Source: Rhizomonospora bruguierae
GTDB taxonomy: Bacteria; Actinomycetota; Actinomycetes; Mycobacteriales; Micromonosporaceae
DNA length: 64,000 bases
Direction of reading: 5' to 3'
Assembly (NCBI RefSeq): GCF_018397995.1
Contig: NZ_BBQH01000021.1
Span: forward strand, 28,321-92,320
How positions within the stretch are numbered: the first letter of the stretch is position 1; each line of letters begins with the position of its first letter. Under the pieces are notes generated by a model. The model was not told the DNA's origin. It did no database searches and worked only from the letters and a program-made list of their open reading frames with translations. The position numbers and the translations under genes are program-made. Positions 29,392 to 41,833 of the stretch are shown one piece after another.

Positions 29392-30435
29392 TCAGGGCCT
29401 CCTCGGCTTCGGTTGCGGCCAGGCTACGCGCCCGGCCTGTTTACCATTCTCTGCATGCAGGATCCCGGCGCCGCCGGGCCCCGGCGGAGCACCCCGCCGG
29501 GGAGGTGGAAGCGCCGCCCGCCGCAGCCGCCCGCCCGTCGCGGGCGGCCGGGTCCCGTCGCGCGCGCCCTGGCCCGGGTCGTGGTCCGCGTCGCCGACGC
29601 GACCAGCGCGCTGCTGCGCGCGGGCCCGGCCGCCGGCCGGGAGCGGATCAGCGAGGCGGACCTGCGCGACCTGGTCGCCGCCAACACCGTGCTGGACCGG
29701 GACGAGCGCCGGATCATCGCCGAGGTGCTGGCGGCCGGCAGCCGGCTGATCCGCGAGGTGATGGTGCCCCGGCCGGACGTGACGTTCCTGGCCGCCGGGC
29801 TGAGCCTGGAGCACGCCGCCGACCTGGCCCGGGCGCACTGGCACACCCGTTTCCCGGTGGTCGACGGCACCACGGACGACGTGATCGGGCTGGTCTGGCT
29901 GCGGGACCTGCTGCACCGCCCGCCCAACGACCGGCGCACCACGGTCGCCGACGTGACTCGCGAGATCAAGCGGCTGCCGGGGAGCAAGCGGGTGCTCGCC
30001 GCGCTCTCCGAGATGCGCCGCGAGGGGCAGCACCTGGCCCTGGTGGTGGACGAGTACGGCGGCACCGCCGGCATCGTGACGCTGGAGGACCTGGTCGAGG
30101 AGCTGGTCGGCGAGGTGCGCGACGGGGCCCGCCCGCCGGAGCCGCCGCCCGGGCCGTCCCATCCGGCCGAACTGGACGGTCGGCTCAACCGCACCGACTT
30201 CGCCGAGCAGACCGGACTCTCCCTGCCGGACGGTCCCTATGAGACGGTCGGCGGCTTCGTGATGGCCGCGCTCGGCCGGCTGCCGGTCGCCGGCGACGAG
30301 GTACCGGTGCCGGGCGGCGAGCCGATGGGCTGGGTGCTGCGGGTGCTCGAACTGGACGGTCGGCGCATCGCCCGGGTGGCCCTGCACCCGTCGGTGACCG
30401 TCGCCGTGCCCGCCCAGCCGTCGAGGGCGGCCCGG

Positions 30436-33325
<2,890 letters not shown>

Positions 33326-33328
33326 GGC

Positions 33329-33862
33329 GTGCCGGCACCCGGCACCCCGACCCGGATCGGGGTGGCCATCGACGTACCCGAGCCGTGGGGCGCACTGCTC
33401 AACGAGCAGCGCGCCCGGGCCGGCGACCCCCAGGCCGCCTACGTGCCCGCGCACCTCACCCTGCTCGGCCCCACCGAGGTGGACCCGGAGGACCTGTCCC
33501 GGATCGAGCAGCATCTGCTCCAGGTGGCCGCCCTGTTCCCGCCGTACGTGCTGCACCTGCGCGGGACCGGCACCTTCAGGCCGGTCACCGAGGTGGTCTT
33601 CGTCGCGGTCGCCGCCGGCATCAGCGAGTGCGAACTGCTCGCCGCCGCCATCGGCGCCGCCCCCGAACTGCGCCGCGAGGCCCGCTTCCCCTACCACCCC
33701 CACGTGACCGTGGCCCAGGACGTTCCCCCCGCCGCCCTGGACGCCGTCTTCGACGAACTGGCCGACTTCTCGGCCCGGTTCCGGGTCGACGGCTTCACGC
33801 TGTTCCTGCACGGCGGCGACGGGCGCTGGCAGCCCCGCCGGGACTTCAAGCTCGCCGGCTGA
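33329..33862 (+). CDS. 2H phosphoesterase, 2'-5' RNA ligase family
   Basis: 177 residues with the two H-x-T-x motifs of the 2H superfamily: HLTLLGP (~43) and HVTVAQD (~125). They are spaced as in ThpR/LigT-like cyclic phosphodiesterases. Such enzymes open 2',3'-cyclic phosphates or act on RNA ends. It starts three bases after the trpS stop and ends four bases before yihY, so it is part of that operon. The physiological substrate is unknown. Confidence 0.88.
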   Translation: MPAPGTPTRIGVAIDVPEPWGALLNEQRARAGDPQAAYVPAHLTLLGPTEVDPEDLSRIEQHLLQVAALFPPYVLHLRGTGTFRPVTEVVFVAVAAGISECELLAAAIGAAPELRREARFPYHPHVTVAQDVPPAALDAVFDELADFSARFRVDGFTLFLHGGDGRWQPRRDFKLAG

Positions 33863-33866
33863 GCCC

Positions 33867-34766
33867 GTGAACCCGCTCGGGCGGATCGTGACCGGCGTGG
33901 AGGACGGCCTCTACGCGACCCGCCGGCGCTGGAAGGGCTTCGACCACATCTGGCTCGCCGGGGTGCGCTACCAGGACGCCGGTGGGGGCCGGCTGGCCGC
34001 CGCCATCGCCTACTACGGCTTCTTCGCGGTCTTCGCCATCGGCCTGCTCGCCTACGCCGGGCTCGGCTTCCTCCTCGAGTTCAACCTGAACCTGTTCGCC
34101 GCCGTCGATCACTTCCTGCGCCAGAACCTGCCCTTCCTCGACCCCGCCCAGATCCAGAGCAGCCGCGGCGCCATCGGCCTGGTCGGCCTGCTCGCGCTCG
34201 TGCTCACCGGCATCGGCTGGATCGAGTCGCTCCGCTCCTCCCAGCGCCTGATCCACCAGCTCGACCCGGGGCCCGGTCACCCGATCATCCGCCGCTTCGT
34301 GGACCTGGGCGTCCTGGTGTTCGTGCTGCTGCTGCTGTTCATCTCGGTGGTCGCGGTCGACGCCCTGGAATCCTTTCTGGCCTGGGTCTTCGGCACCACC
34401 GGACCGGTCGGCACCACCCTGATGGCGCTCAGCACGATCCTCACCATCGTGGTCAACATGATCGTCGCGCTGTCCCTGATGACCGCCGTCCCGCGCCTCG
34501 TGATGCCACCCCGCCGGCTGCTCACGCCGGTGATCACGGTCGCCCTGGGCATCACCGTCCTGAACACGTTCGGCCGCTACTACGTGATCCGCACCGAGCG
34601 GAACCCCGCGTACACGGTGGTGACCGGCGCGGTCGGCATCCTGCTCTACCTGTACCTGTTCAGCCAGCTCCTGCTGTTCGGCACCGCCCTGGCCGCCACC
34701 AGCCGGCACGGCCGGGTCGGCGACGTGCGCTCCCTCCGCCTCCGCCGCAAGCCCAAGCCCTCCTGA
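33867..34766 (+). CDS. YihY/BrkB family inner membrane protein
   Basis: 299 residues with about six membrane helices. The amphipathic lead-in has AIAYYGFFAVFAIGLLAYAG (~46-65), a conserved family segment. The LLFISVVAVDALESFLAWVFG stretch and a final YLYLFSQLLLFGTALAA (~263-279) follow. The family was once called RNase BN by mistake and has no settled function. Conserved neighbour of trpS. GTG start; the C-terminus is a short basic tail. Confidence 0.92.
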   Translation: MNPLGRIVTGVEDGLYATRRRWKGFDHIWLAGVRYQDAGGGRLAAAIAYYGFFAVFAIGLLAYAGLGFLLEFNLNLFAAVDHFLRQNLPFLDPAQIQSSRGAIGLVGLLALVLTGIGWIESLRSSQRLIHQLDPGPGHPIIRRFVDLGVLVFVLLLLFISVVAVDALESFLAWVFGTTGPVGTTLMALSTILTIVVNMIVALSLMTAVPRLVMPPRRLLTPVITVALGITVLNTFGRYYVIRTERNPAYTVVTGAVGILLYLYLFSQLLLFGTALAATSRHGRVGDVRSLRLRRKPKPS

Positions 34767-34832
34767 CGGCCACCGGCCGGGCCTGAACGGGTGGAAAGCG
34801 GCATTAGCCCGCGCTGTCCGGGCGGGGCCGCG

Positions 34833-35297
34833 ATGATTGAGCCCGTGGGGGCTTTAGTGACCTTGGACCTCGCGGCCGAGTCGCCGCTGGGGACGATGCC
34901 GTGGATCATCACGTTCGGGCCGCTGTCGGACGAGGAGGAGTGGGAGCCCGTGGTGTGCGGGCCCTACGAGCGACCGCACGCGCTGGCGCTGGCCGGTTCG
35001 GTGGTGGCGGACGAGGACCTGATGGCGGTGGTGGAGCCGCTGCTGCCGCACACGACGGTGGACGACATTCGGGGGGAGATCGCGGCGGCCCAGCAGGCGG
35101 AGGCCGAGGCGGCGGCCGAGGAGGACGAGATCGGCGACGACGTCAGCGACGCGGCCGGGCCGGACGACCTGGAGGACGACGAGGAGGAGTTCGGGGACGC
35201 GGCCGCGGCGCGGATGGCGCCGACCGAACCGCCCGACCCCGAGGAGATCCGGGCGGGCTTCGCACGCATCTCCAACCGCCTACTCAGCCAGCACTGA
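34833..35297 (+). CDS. small acidic hypothetical protein
   Basis: 154 residues from the ATG; a GTG at 34845 (VGALVTLDLAAESPLG) is an equally plausible start. The N-terminal half is a compact alpha/beta-looking domain (PWIITFGPLSDEEEWEPVV...). The second half is strongly acidic low complexity (EAEAAAEEDEIGDDVSD...EDDEEEFGDAA) with a short helix ISNRLLSQH at the end. I recognise no named family; actinomycetes carry similar acidic proteins next to yihY. A terminator follows. Confidence 0.7.
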   Translation: MIEPVGALVTLDLAAESPLGTMPWIITFGPLSDEEEWEPVVCGPYERPHALALAGSVVADEDLMAVVEPLLPHTTVDDIRGEIAAAQQAEAEAAAEEDEIGDDVSDAAGPDDLEDDEEEFGDAAAARMAPTEPPDPEEIRAGFARISNRLLSQH

Positions 35298-35415
35298 ACG
35301 GCCTGCCTGCTCTGTTAGCGCCGCGGTTCAAGGGTGTGCTTGGTGTGAGATGGAGATGACCCGCTCGTGCCGCTGGGCGTGCAGCAGTCGGGCGACCACC
35401 CGGAGGACGACCCGC

Positions 35416-35450
35416 ACGAGGGCCCGGGCGTGCTCCGGAGCCCTCGTTTT
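35416..35450 (+). terminator. factor-independent terminator
   Basis: ACGAGGGC (35416-35423) pairs with GCCCTCGT (35440-35447), with additional CGG/CCG pairing inside, followed by TTTT. It lies just before the stop codon of the converging gene, so it would end transcripts from 34833-35297. The rest of 35298-35415 shows no ORF or site. Confidence 0.6.
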
Positions 35451-36062
35451 CTACGATTCGTCGTCGGGGCGTTGCGCAGTGCAGGTGCCCTCGTTCACGC
35501 CAACCTGGTCGACGCAGACGGTAACCCAGCTCGGTTGGGTTACGACGTACTCGATGCCGCTGGAGCTGTAGCGAACCCGGTATCCGTGCCACCAGTACTG
35601 TCCGGCCACGGTGGGCCGGATCGGTATCAGGATTTGCAAATCCCGGCCACGGTGCCCCGGTTTCGAGGGCATACGCGTCCCCTTGACCGGAAGAAGATTG
35701 GCGGCAAGCGCAACTGGCGGTGGGTAGCCGGTTTTGGTAGAACCGACTAATTCCGGGATGGGCACGTAGAGCTGCGGTTGGCCGACGCCTACGGCTGCAT
35801 TGGAGACACCGAGCAATTCGATCGACCGAACCACGATGTCCGCGTCGCCGTCATTTCTCAGCATGGCGTCGGCGCTGGTGCAGGACGTGCCAGAAGCGCA
35901 CACCATTGAGCTGTAGGTGATGTCACCCATGCTGAGCGGACCTCCGGTCCGGGGCACCGGACGGCCGAACCACCATGCGACCCCGGCCAGCAGTACCAGG
36001 ATCAGACCGCTAAGCAACCAGGCTCGGCGACTGCCAGCCAACCGTCTCAGCAAAGTGTTCAT
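35451..36062 (-). CDS. membrane-anchored extracytoplasmic protein, unknown, lower-GC
   Basis: 203 residues. The short basic start (MNTLLRRLAGSRR) is followed by one hydrophobic helix (AWLLSGLILVLLAGVAWWFG, ~14-33), then an external domain of about 165 residues. That domain has cysteines in MVCASGTSCTSADAML and, at the end, WVTVCVDQVG and GTCTAQRP, which suggests disulfides. Beta-rich, with YRVRYSSSGIEYVVT near the C-terminus. No family recognised. Codon choice is less G/C-biased than in flanking genes. It starts 10 bases after the next gene's stop, so the two form a pair. Confidence 0.65.
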   Translation of the reverse strand: MNTLLRRLAGSRRAWLLSGLILVLLAGVAWWFGRPVPRTGGPLSMGDITYSSMVCASGTSCTSADAMLRNDGDADIVVRSIELLGVSNAAVGVGQPQLYVPIPELVGSTKTGYPPPVALAANLLPVKGTRMPSKPGHRGRDLQILIPIRPTVAGQYWWHGYRVRYSSSGIEYVVTQPSWVTVCVDQVGVNEGTCTAQRPDDES

Positions 36063-36072
36063 CCAGAATCCG

Positions 36073-36429
36073 CTAGATGTTCGAGTACACAAGTTTGGCG
36101 TACAGGGGCATGTCAGTGTTGCCGCACAGTTGGCTGGCACGACTGAACTTCCAGTAAATGTCGACGTTAGATGAGTAGCCGCTGGTGGCGCTAACATTGA
36201 TCGGCCCGACGTTGGCTCCGGCGGCAAAGGTCTGGGCCCTGGCGCTCCGCTTGGTCCACTCCTGACCCGCCTCGGTCGCCATCCGCTTGCCCGCGAACTC
36301 TGACTGGGTGCAGTACGGGGCCGAGATAGACTCGCTCGTCGTACCTCCGTTCCATCGGGTCGGCGCGATGACCTCGGTTCCGGCGTAACACCCGATGGCT
36401 GCGTTCGTGGTACTCACCGTTCGGAACAT
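36073..36429 (-). CDS. hypothetical protein, first of a lower-GC pair
   Basis: 118 residues with GGAG upstream of the ATG. Rich in Thr/Ser/Ala, with four cysteines and an extracytoplasmic look (NVSATSGYSSNVDIYWKFSR), but no clear signal peptide. Either the true start is different or the exported lead has been lost. It is followed by the membrane-anchored gene after 10 bases. Base composition is visibly lower in GC than the chromosome around it, which with the neighbouring IS relic suggests acquired DNA. No function assignable. Confidence 0.5.
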   Translation of the reverse strand: MFRTVSTTNAAIGCYAGTEVIAPTRWNGGTTSESISAPYCTQSEFAGKRMATEAGQEWTKRSARAQTFAAGANVGPINVSATSGYSSNVDIYWKFSRASQLCGNTDMPLYAKLVYSNI

Positions 36430-36604
36430 CGATATGCATCTCCGGACTGTGCGTCGGACAGTACCGGAGAATATCGGTGTCCGTCCCTCACCTCCCCTCG
36501 CTACCGGGATTTTGTCGTTATCGCGACTCTCCAGACACCGCCCGGGGTCCCACGGGCACGGAAAGCGTCACCTGTCCCAGCCGAACCACCGTTGTCCCAT
36601 TCGA
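36430..36604. other. intergenic region before the IS relic
   Basis: 175 bases of mixed composition (GAATATCGGTGTC, TTTTGTCGTTATCG) between the minus-strand pair and the IS left end. It probably holds the promoter of that pair. I see no ORF or strong hairpin. Confidence 0.4.
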
Positions 36605-36622
36605 CTAGACGAGTAGCTCCGA
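36605..36622 (+). repeat. left terminal inverted repeat of the IS relic
   Basis: CTAGACGAGTAGCTCCGA; pairs with 37272-37289 with one mismatch. Confidence 0.75.
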
Positions 36623-36695
36623 TGTCAGGGGTCGATGTCTGGGCACGAAGAGAGGGCGTTCAAGATCGTGTTGTGACGCAAGATTCGGACGCCTC

Positions 36696-37265
36696 TTGGC
36701 CGCACTCTACGTGAAGATCGAGCGCGCCATCCGCACGCCCGGTGGCGGGGCAGGCCACCCCGGCTGACCGACTCCGAACTTGTCTGCCTGGCCGTGGCAG
36801 AAGTCCTGCTCCGCGCCCGCTCAGTGGCACGCTGGATCCGCTACGCCGCATTCACCTGCACGGACTGTTCCCCTACCTGCACCAGCGGCCGGGCTACAAC
36901 AAACGACTACGTGCCGCCCTGCCGTTGATCAAGAAGACGATCCAGGACCTGGCCCTCAGACAGAGGCTTCGCCTCCAAATCTTTTGAGCGGCAACTGGCC
37001 AAGCAGGGCATCGAACTGCTCCACCCATCACGTAAACGGGAGAAGGCTCGCTACGGCGAACTGACGCTCAAGAAGGTCCGCCAGCTCATCGAGTCGGTCG
37101 ACGACACCCTCAAATGCCAACTCGACCTGGAACAACACGGCGCACTCACCATCGCCGGCGTCGCCGTACGAGTCGCCCAATGCCTCCTGGCCATGACCGC
37201 CGCGATCTGGCAACCAACAAGACCACAGCCCCGTCACCTGATCCCTGATCGCCTACGGCCACTGA
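36696..37265 (+). pseudogene. IS982-type transposase remnant with frameshifts and a central deletion
   Basis: Pieces of one transposase occur in three frames. LAALYVKIERAI starts near 36696. A frame change gives GRPPRLTDSELVCLAVAEVL and ARWIRYA. Another gives HLHGLFPYLHQRPGYNKRLR and ALPLIKKTIQDLAL. The DDE core (about 100 residues with the first catalytic Asp) is then missing. The sequence resumes at SDRGFASKSFERQLAKQGIE and continues through LIESVDDTLKCQLDLEQHG to MTAAIWQ. A last frame change restores the ancestral LIAYGH end and TGA at 37263-37265. Clearly dead. Confidence 0.8.
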
Positions 37266-37271
37266 CCGGGT

Positions 37272-37289
37272 TCGGAACTACTCGTCTAG
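37272..37289 (-). repeat. right terminal inverted repeat of the IS relic
   Basis: Reads CTAGACGAGTAGTTCCGA on the minus strand; one C-to-T difference from the left end. Confidence 0.75.
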
Positions 37290-37334
37290 CGCTGAGCGGG
37301 TCGGCCTGCTCGGCCAGCGCTGAGCGGGTCGGCC
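37288..37334 (+). repeat. 19-bp direct repeat next to the IS right end
   Basis: AGCGCTGAGCGGGTCGGCC occurs at 37288-37306 and again at 37316-37334 (28-base period). The first copy overlaps the last two bases of the IS inverted repeat. It may be a local duplication linked to the insertion or its decay. Confidence 0.7.
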
Positions 37335-37349
37335 ACCGAAAACGGTGAT

Positions 37350-37375
37350 GCCCCCGGACCCGAAGGTCCGGGGGC
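37350..37375 (-). terminator. strong hairpin downstream of the GH13 gene
   Basis: GCCCCCGGACC / GGTCCGGGGGC, a perfect 11-bp stem with a CGAA tetraloop and no T run on either side. It lies 140 bases after the minus-strand GH13 stop and probably ends that transcript. Between it and the GH13 stop is a second GC-rich palindromic stretch (37387-37402) and otherwise AT-richer sequence without an ORF I support. Confidence 0.6.
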
Positions 37376-37514
37376 ACCTACGCGTCCCCGCTGCCCGCGG
37401 GGCACACCCCCCACCACAAGGGGCCGGGCCGAGGCGCCACGCCCGCTCCTCGGCCACGCCGTATAACTTAACCACGGGTAACGACGAAACTGTTACTCGG
37501 TCTTGACGGTTGTG

Positions 37515-39134
<1,620 letters not shown>

Positions 39135-39162
39135 ACGGATCTGGCCCTTCGTCGGCTACGGC

Positions 39163-39181
39163 CTTGCAGCATTGCTGCAAG
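39163..39181. promoter_or_regulatory. LacI-type operator in front of the GH13 gene
   Basis: CTTGCAGCATTGCTGCAAG is a perfect 8-3-8 inverted repeat, 29 bases upstream of the GH13 start. ACTGCAAG follows at 39183-39190, a further half-site. The same CTTGCA/TGCAAG arms recur before the lacI gene. Binding by the adjacent LacI regulator is inference. Confidence 0.75.
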
Positions 39182-39225
39182 AACTGCAAGAGTCAAGCAG
39201 CTACGGTCCGTGCCGACGCGGGTGC

Positions 39226-40332
39226 TCAGGCGGAGACGGGCGGCGCCGTGGCGGAGATCATGTTCCAGGCGGGCGCGGAGCTGTTCGCGGAGCCGCCGGG
39301 GGAGCCGACCGCGGGGCCGCCGTGCACGGTGCCGGTCGAGCCCCGCACGACGAGCTCGGGCCGGAACAGATACTCGCTGCGCGGCGCCGGGTGCCCGTTG
39401 ATCTCGTCGACCAGGGCCCGCACGGCGGCCACCGCCATCGGGATCACCGGCTGCCGCAGGGTCGTGAGGGGCGGGTCGGTGAACGCGATCAGCGGCGAGT
39501 CGTCGAAGCCGACCACCGAGACGTCCCCGGGCACCGAGAGCCCGCGCTGCCGGGCGGCCCGGATCGCGCCCAGCGCCATCAGGTCGGAGCCGCAGACCAG
39601 GCCGGTGGCGCCGCGGTCGAGCAGCCGGGCGGCGGCCGCCTGCCCACCCTCCACACCGAACAGCGACAGCGACTCCAGGTCGGCGAACTCGGCGGTCGCG
39701 GTGCCCAGCAGGCGGGCCATCGCGGCGCGGTACCCGGCGATCTTCCGCTGCACGGGCGTGTACCGCTCCGGCCCGGTGACCAGGCCGATCCGGCGGTGGC
39801 CGAGCGCCACCAGGTGGCCGACGGCCAGTTCGCCGGCGCTCTGGTCGTCGCACGAGAAGAACGGCGCGTCCACCCCGGGGACGTAGCCGTTCAGCAGCAC
39901 GATCGGCAGCGGCCGGCCGATCAGCCGGTGGTACCGGGCGGGGTCGGCGGTGGTGTCCGCGTGCAGGCCGGAGACGAAGAGGATGCCCGCGACCTGGCGG
40001 TCCAGCAGCATCTCCACGTACTCGTCCTCGGGCACCCCGCCGGGCGTCTGGGTGCACAGCACCGGGGTGAAGCCCTCCTGGGCCAGCGCCGACTCGATCA
40101 CCTGGGCGAACGCCGGGAAGATCGGGTTCTCCAGCTCGGGGGTGATCAGGCCGACCAGGCCGGCGCTGCGCTTGCGCAGCCGGGCCGGGCGCTCGTAGCC
40201 GAGCACGTCCAGGGCGGTCAGCACGGCCTGCCGGGTGTCGGCGGAGACGCCGGGCCGGTCGTTGAGGACGCGGGACACTGTCGCCTCGCTCACCTGGGCC
40301 TGCTGGGCGATGTCCGAGAGTCGCGCGCGCAT
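39226..40332 (-). CDS. LacI family transcriptional regulator
   Basis: 368 residues. N-terminal LacI headpiece LSDIAQQAQVSEATVSRVLN (~4-23), hinge LGYERPARLRKR (~48-59), then a periplasmic-binding-like sensor (VGLITPELENPIFPAF, GHRRIGLVTGPE, VVGFDDSPLIAFTDPPLTTLRQP). It ends with a Ser/Pro-rich extension of about 40 residues (STGTVHGGPAVGS...). It probably represses the GH13 gene downstream and itself through the CTTGCA..TGCAAG sites. The inducer is likely an alpha-glucoside. Confidence 0.93.
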   Translation of the reverse strand: MRARLSDIAQQAQVSEATVSRVLNDRPGVSADTRQAVLTALDVLGYERPARLRKRSAGLVGLITPELENPIFPAFAQVIESALAQEGFTPVLCTQTPGGVPEDEYVEMLLDRQVAGILFVSGLHADTTADPARYHRLIGRPLPIVLLNGYVPGVDAPFFSCDDQSAGELAVGHLVALGHRRIGLVTGPERYTPVQRKIAGYRAAMARLLGTATAEFADLESLSLFGVEGGQAAAARLLDRGATGLVCGSDLMALGAIRAARQRGLSVPGDVSVVGFDDSPLIAFTDPPLTTLRQPVIPMAVAAVRALVDEINGHPAPRSEYLFRPELVVRGSTGTVHGGPAVGSPGGSANSSAPAWNMISATAPPVSA

Positions 40333-40360
40333 TCTCGGCACTGTATCGGACCGGTAAAGA

Positions 40361-40380
40361 CTTGCACGGATTCCTGCAAG
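40361..40380. promoter_or_regulatory. LacI-type operator upstream of lacI
   Basis: CTTGCA-8-TGCAAG, 29 bases upstream of the lacI start, with the same arms as the site at 39163-39181. At 40402-40421 a LacI-like element TTGCTAACGTTGCCGGCAAC follows with an AACGTT centre. These sites sit between lacI and the GH13 stump on the other strand and may once have controlled both. Confidence 0.65.
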
Positions 40381-40431
40381 CAATTCCAAATACTGCAACA
40401 TCTTGCTAACGTTGCCGGCAACGCGTCCCCC

Positions 40432-40899
40432 TCGTGGCGCACCGAACAGCACCCATACCGCGCCCGCGCCGGGGTCGCCGCGGGCCTGCTGTTCACGCTC
40501 CCCGGCACCCCGATGGTGTTCGCCGGCGACGAGCTGGGCCTGACCGGCGTGAACGGCGAAGGCTCGCGCACGCCGATGCCGTGGCGCCGCCCGGGTGAGT
40601 GGGACGGGACCACGCTGAACCACTACCGGAAGCTGATCGCGTTGCGCCGGCGGCTGCCCGCGCTGCGCCACCCCGGCCTGCGCTGGCTGCACGCCGACGA
40701 CGACGCGATCGCGTTCGTCCGCGCCCCCCGGGACGAGGCGGTGCTCGTGCTCGCCCGCCGCGCCCCGGGCACACCCGTGGACCTGGGTACCGGCGCCGGC
40801 ACCAACGTCTACGGCGGCGTCCCCGACCTGGTGCCGGGGACGCCGCTGCCCGGTGACGGGCCGACCTTCCAGGTCTGGGTGCTGGCCGCGGGAGCCTAG
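40432..40899 (+). pseudogene. C-terminal stump of a larger GH13 amylase-type enzyme
   Basis: 155 codons in an open frame with no start that fits a GH13. RARAGVAAGLLFTLPGTPM, VFAGDELGLTGVNGEGSR and TPMPWRRPGEWDG are the last barrel strands of neopullulanase or maltogenic-amylase-like GH13 proteins. A complete C-terminal beta-sandwich follows (FVRAPRDEAVLVLARRAPG...). The first 450 or so residues, with all three catalytic carboxylates, are missing. Homology begins right after the LacI-type operator, so one deletion removed most of the gene. It is divergent from lacI, the usual place for a sugar operon. Confidence 0.8.
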
Positions 40900-41810
40900 A
40901 CCCGGGAGCGCAGCGCGTCGCGTAGCCAGGCGTAGTTGACCGTCTTGGCCGGCCACTGCGGCCAGCCCTTGAGCACCGCCAGGAGCTGCCAGTACCGCTC
41001 TGGGCGCGGGTCGGCGCCCAGTTCCAGGCCGGCCAGCATCTCGCGGCGGTACCCGGGGCCGTCCTGCGCGCCGCCGGCGGCCGCCATCGCCGGCAGCAGG
41101 TCATCCAGGATCGCGCCCGCCGCCGGGCCGGCCGGGTCAATCCCGGCGGCCACCGCCGGGCCGACCCGCTCGGTGACCAGCCGGTCGGTCTCCTGGTTGG
41201 CCGCCGGCCTCTTCGGTGCTTCCGGCGGGCCGAAGGATTCCCGGCCCATCCGGCGCAGCAGCTCCCGGAAGCCCTGGTCCTGGACCAGGTCGGCCAGTTC
41301 GATCCAGGCGTCGATCTGCGCCCCGGTCGGCTCCTCGGGCAGCCCTTCGACGGCCGAGCGCTGCATGGCCTCGAACTGCGGGTCGACCGGGATGCCGGCG
41401 AAGATGCCGTCGAGAAACTCGGTGATGATGCGGCGGCGCTCGTCGGCCGTCGCCTGTGCGATGCGGTTCATGCGTTCCACCTCGTCCGGTGTGGGGTCCC
41501 GGCGGGACAGGGCGCGCAGGACCGCCCGCTGCACGCGCAGCACCCGGATCTGGGCGTCGATCGCGTCCGCGTGCCGGGCGGCGACGCGGCGCAGGTCCGC
41601 CTCCCGGTCCAGCACGCGGCGGATCGTCGCCAGGTCCAGCCCCAGCTCGCGCAGGCCGCGGACGAAGTCCAGGCGCAGCGTGGCCCCGGCGTCGTACCGC
41701 CGGTGCCCCGCGTGCGTGCGGCCCGCCTCGGGCACCAACCCGAGATCGGAGTAGTACCGGACCGTCTTGACCGACAGCCCGGTCCGCCGCGCCAGCTCGC
41801 CGATGTTCAT
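40896..41810 (-). CDS. MerR family transcriptional regulator
   Basis: 304 residues. N-terminal winged helix MNIGELARRTGLSVKTVRYY (~1-20), then LVPEAGRTHAGHRRYDAGA, the MerR wing. A dimerisation helix (~75-110) and a long helical C-terminal region (~120-300) follow. That region may be a TipAS-like or simply structural ligand domain; I see no cysteines for metal sensing. Its stop shares bases with the stop of the GH13 stump. The neighbouring TetR gene is 23 bases upstream on the same strand. Target unknown. Confidence 0.88.
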   Translation of the reverse strand: MNIGELARRTGLSVKTVRYYSDLGLVPEAGRTHAGHRRYDAGATLRLDFVRGLRELGLDLATIRRVLDREADLRRVAARHADAIDAQIRVLRVQRAVLRALSRRDPTPDEVERMNRIAQATADERRRIITEFLDGIFAGIPVDPQFEAMQRSAVEGLPEEPTGAQIDAWIELADLVQDQGFRELLRRMGRESFGPPEAPKRPAANQETDRLVTERVGPAVAAGIDPAGPAAGAILDDLLPAMAAAGGAQDGPGYRREMLAGLELGADPRPERYWQLLAVLKGWPQWPAKTVNYAWLRDALRSRV

Positions 41811-41833
41811 GCGGACGATGGTCGAACCTCCCG

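Larger units (their letters stand above)
36605..37289. mobile_element. decayed IS982-family-like insertion sequence
   Basis: Bounded by CTAGACGAGTAGCTCCGA (36605-36622) and its inverted copy TCGGAACTACTCGTCTAG (37272-37289), 17 of 18 positions matching. Inside lies a frameshifted, internally deleted transposase. At 685 bases the element is shorter than a full IS of this type (about 1 kb). I see no clear target duplication: left flank CATTCGA, right flank CGCTGAG. The IS982 assignment rests on the transposase wording. It cannot move by itself. Confidence 0.75.

Noticed and set aside
37278..37475. 65-codon minus-strand ORF between the IS relic and GH13
   Set aside because: Crosses the perfect hairpin at 37350-37375 and a direct repeat; unlike a gene and without a ribosome site.
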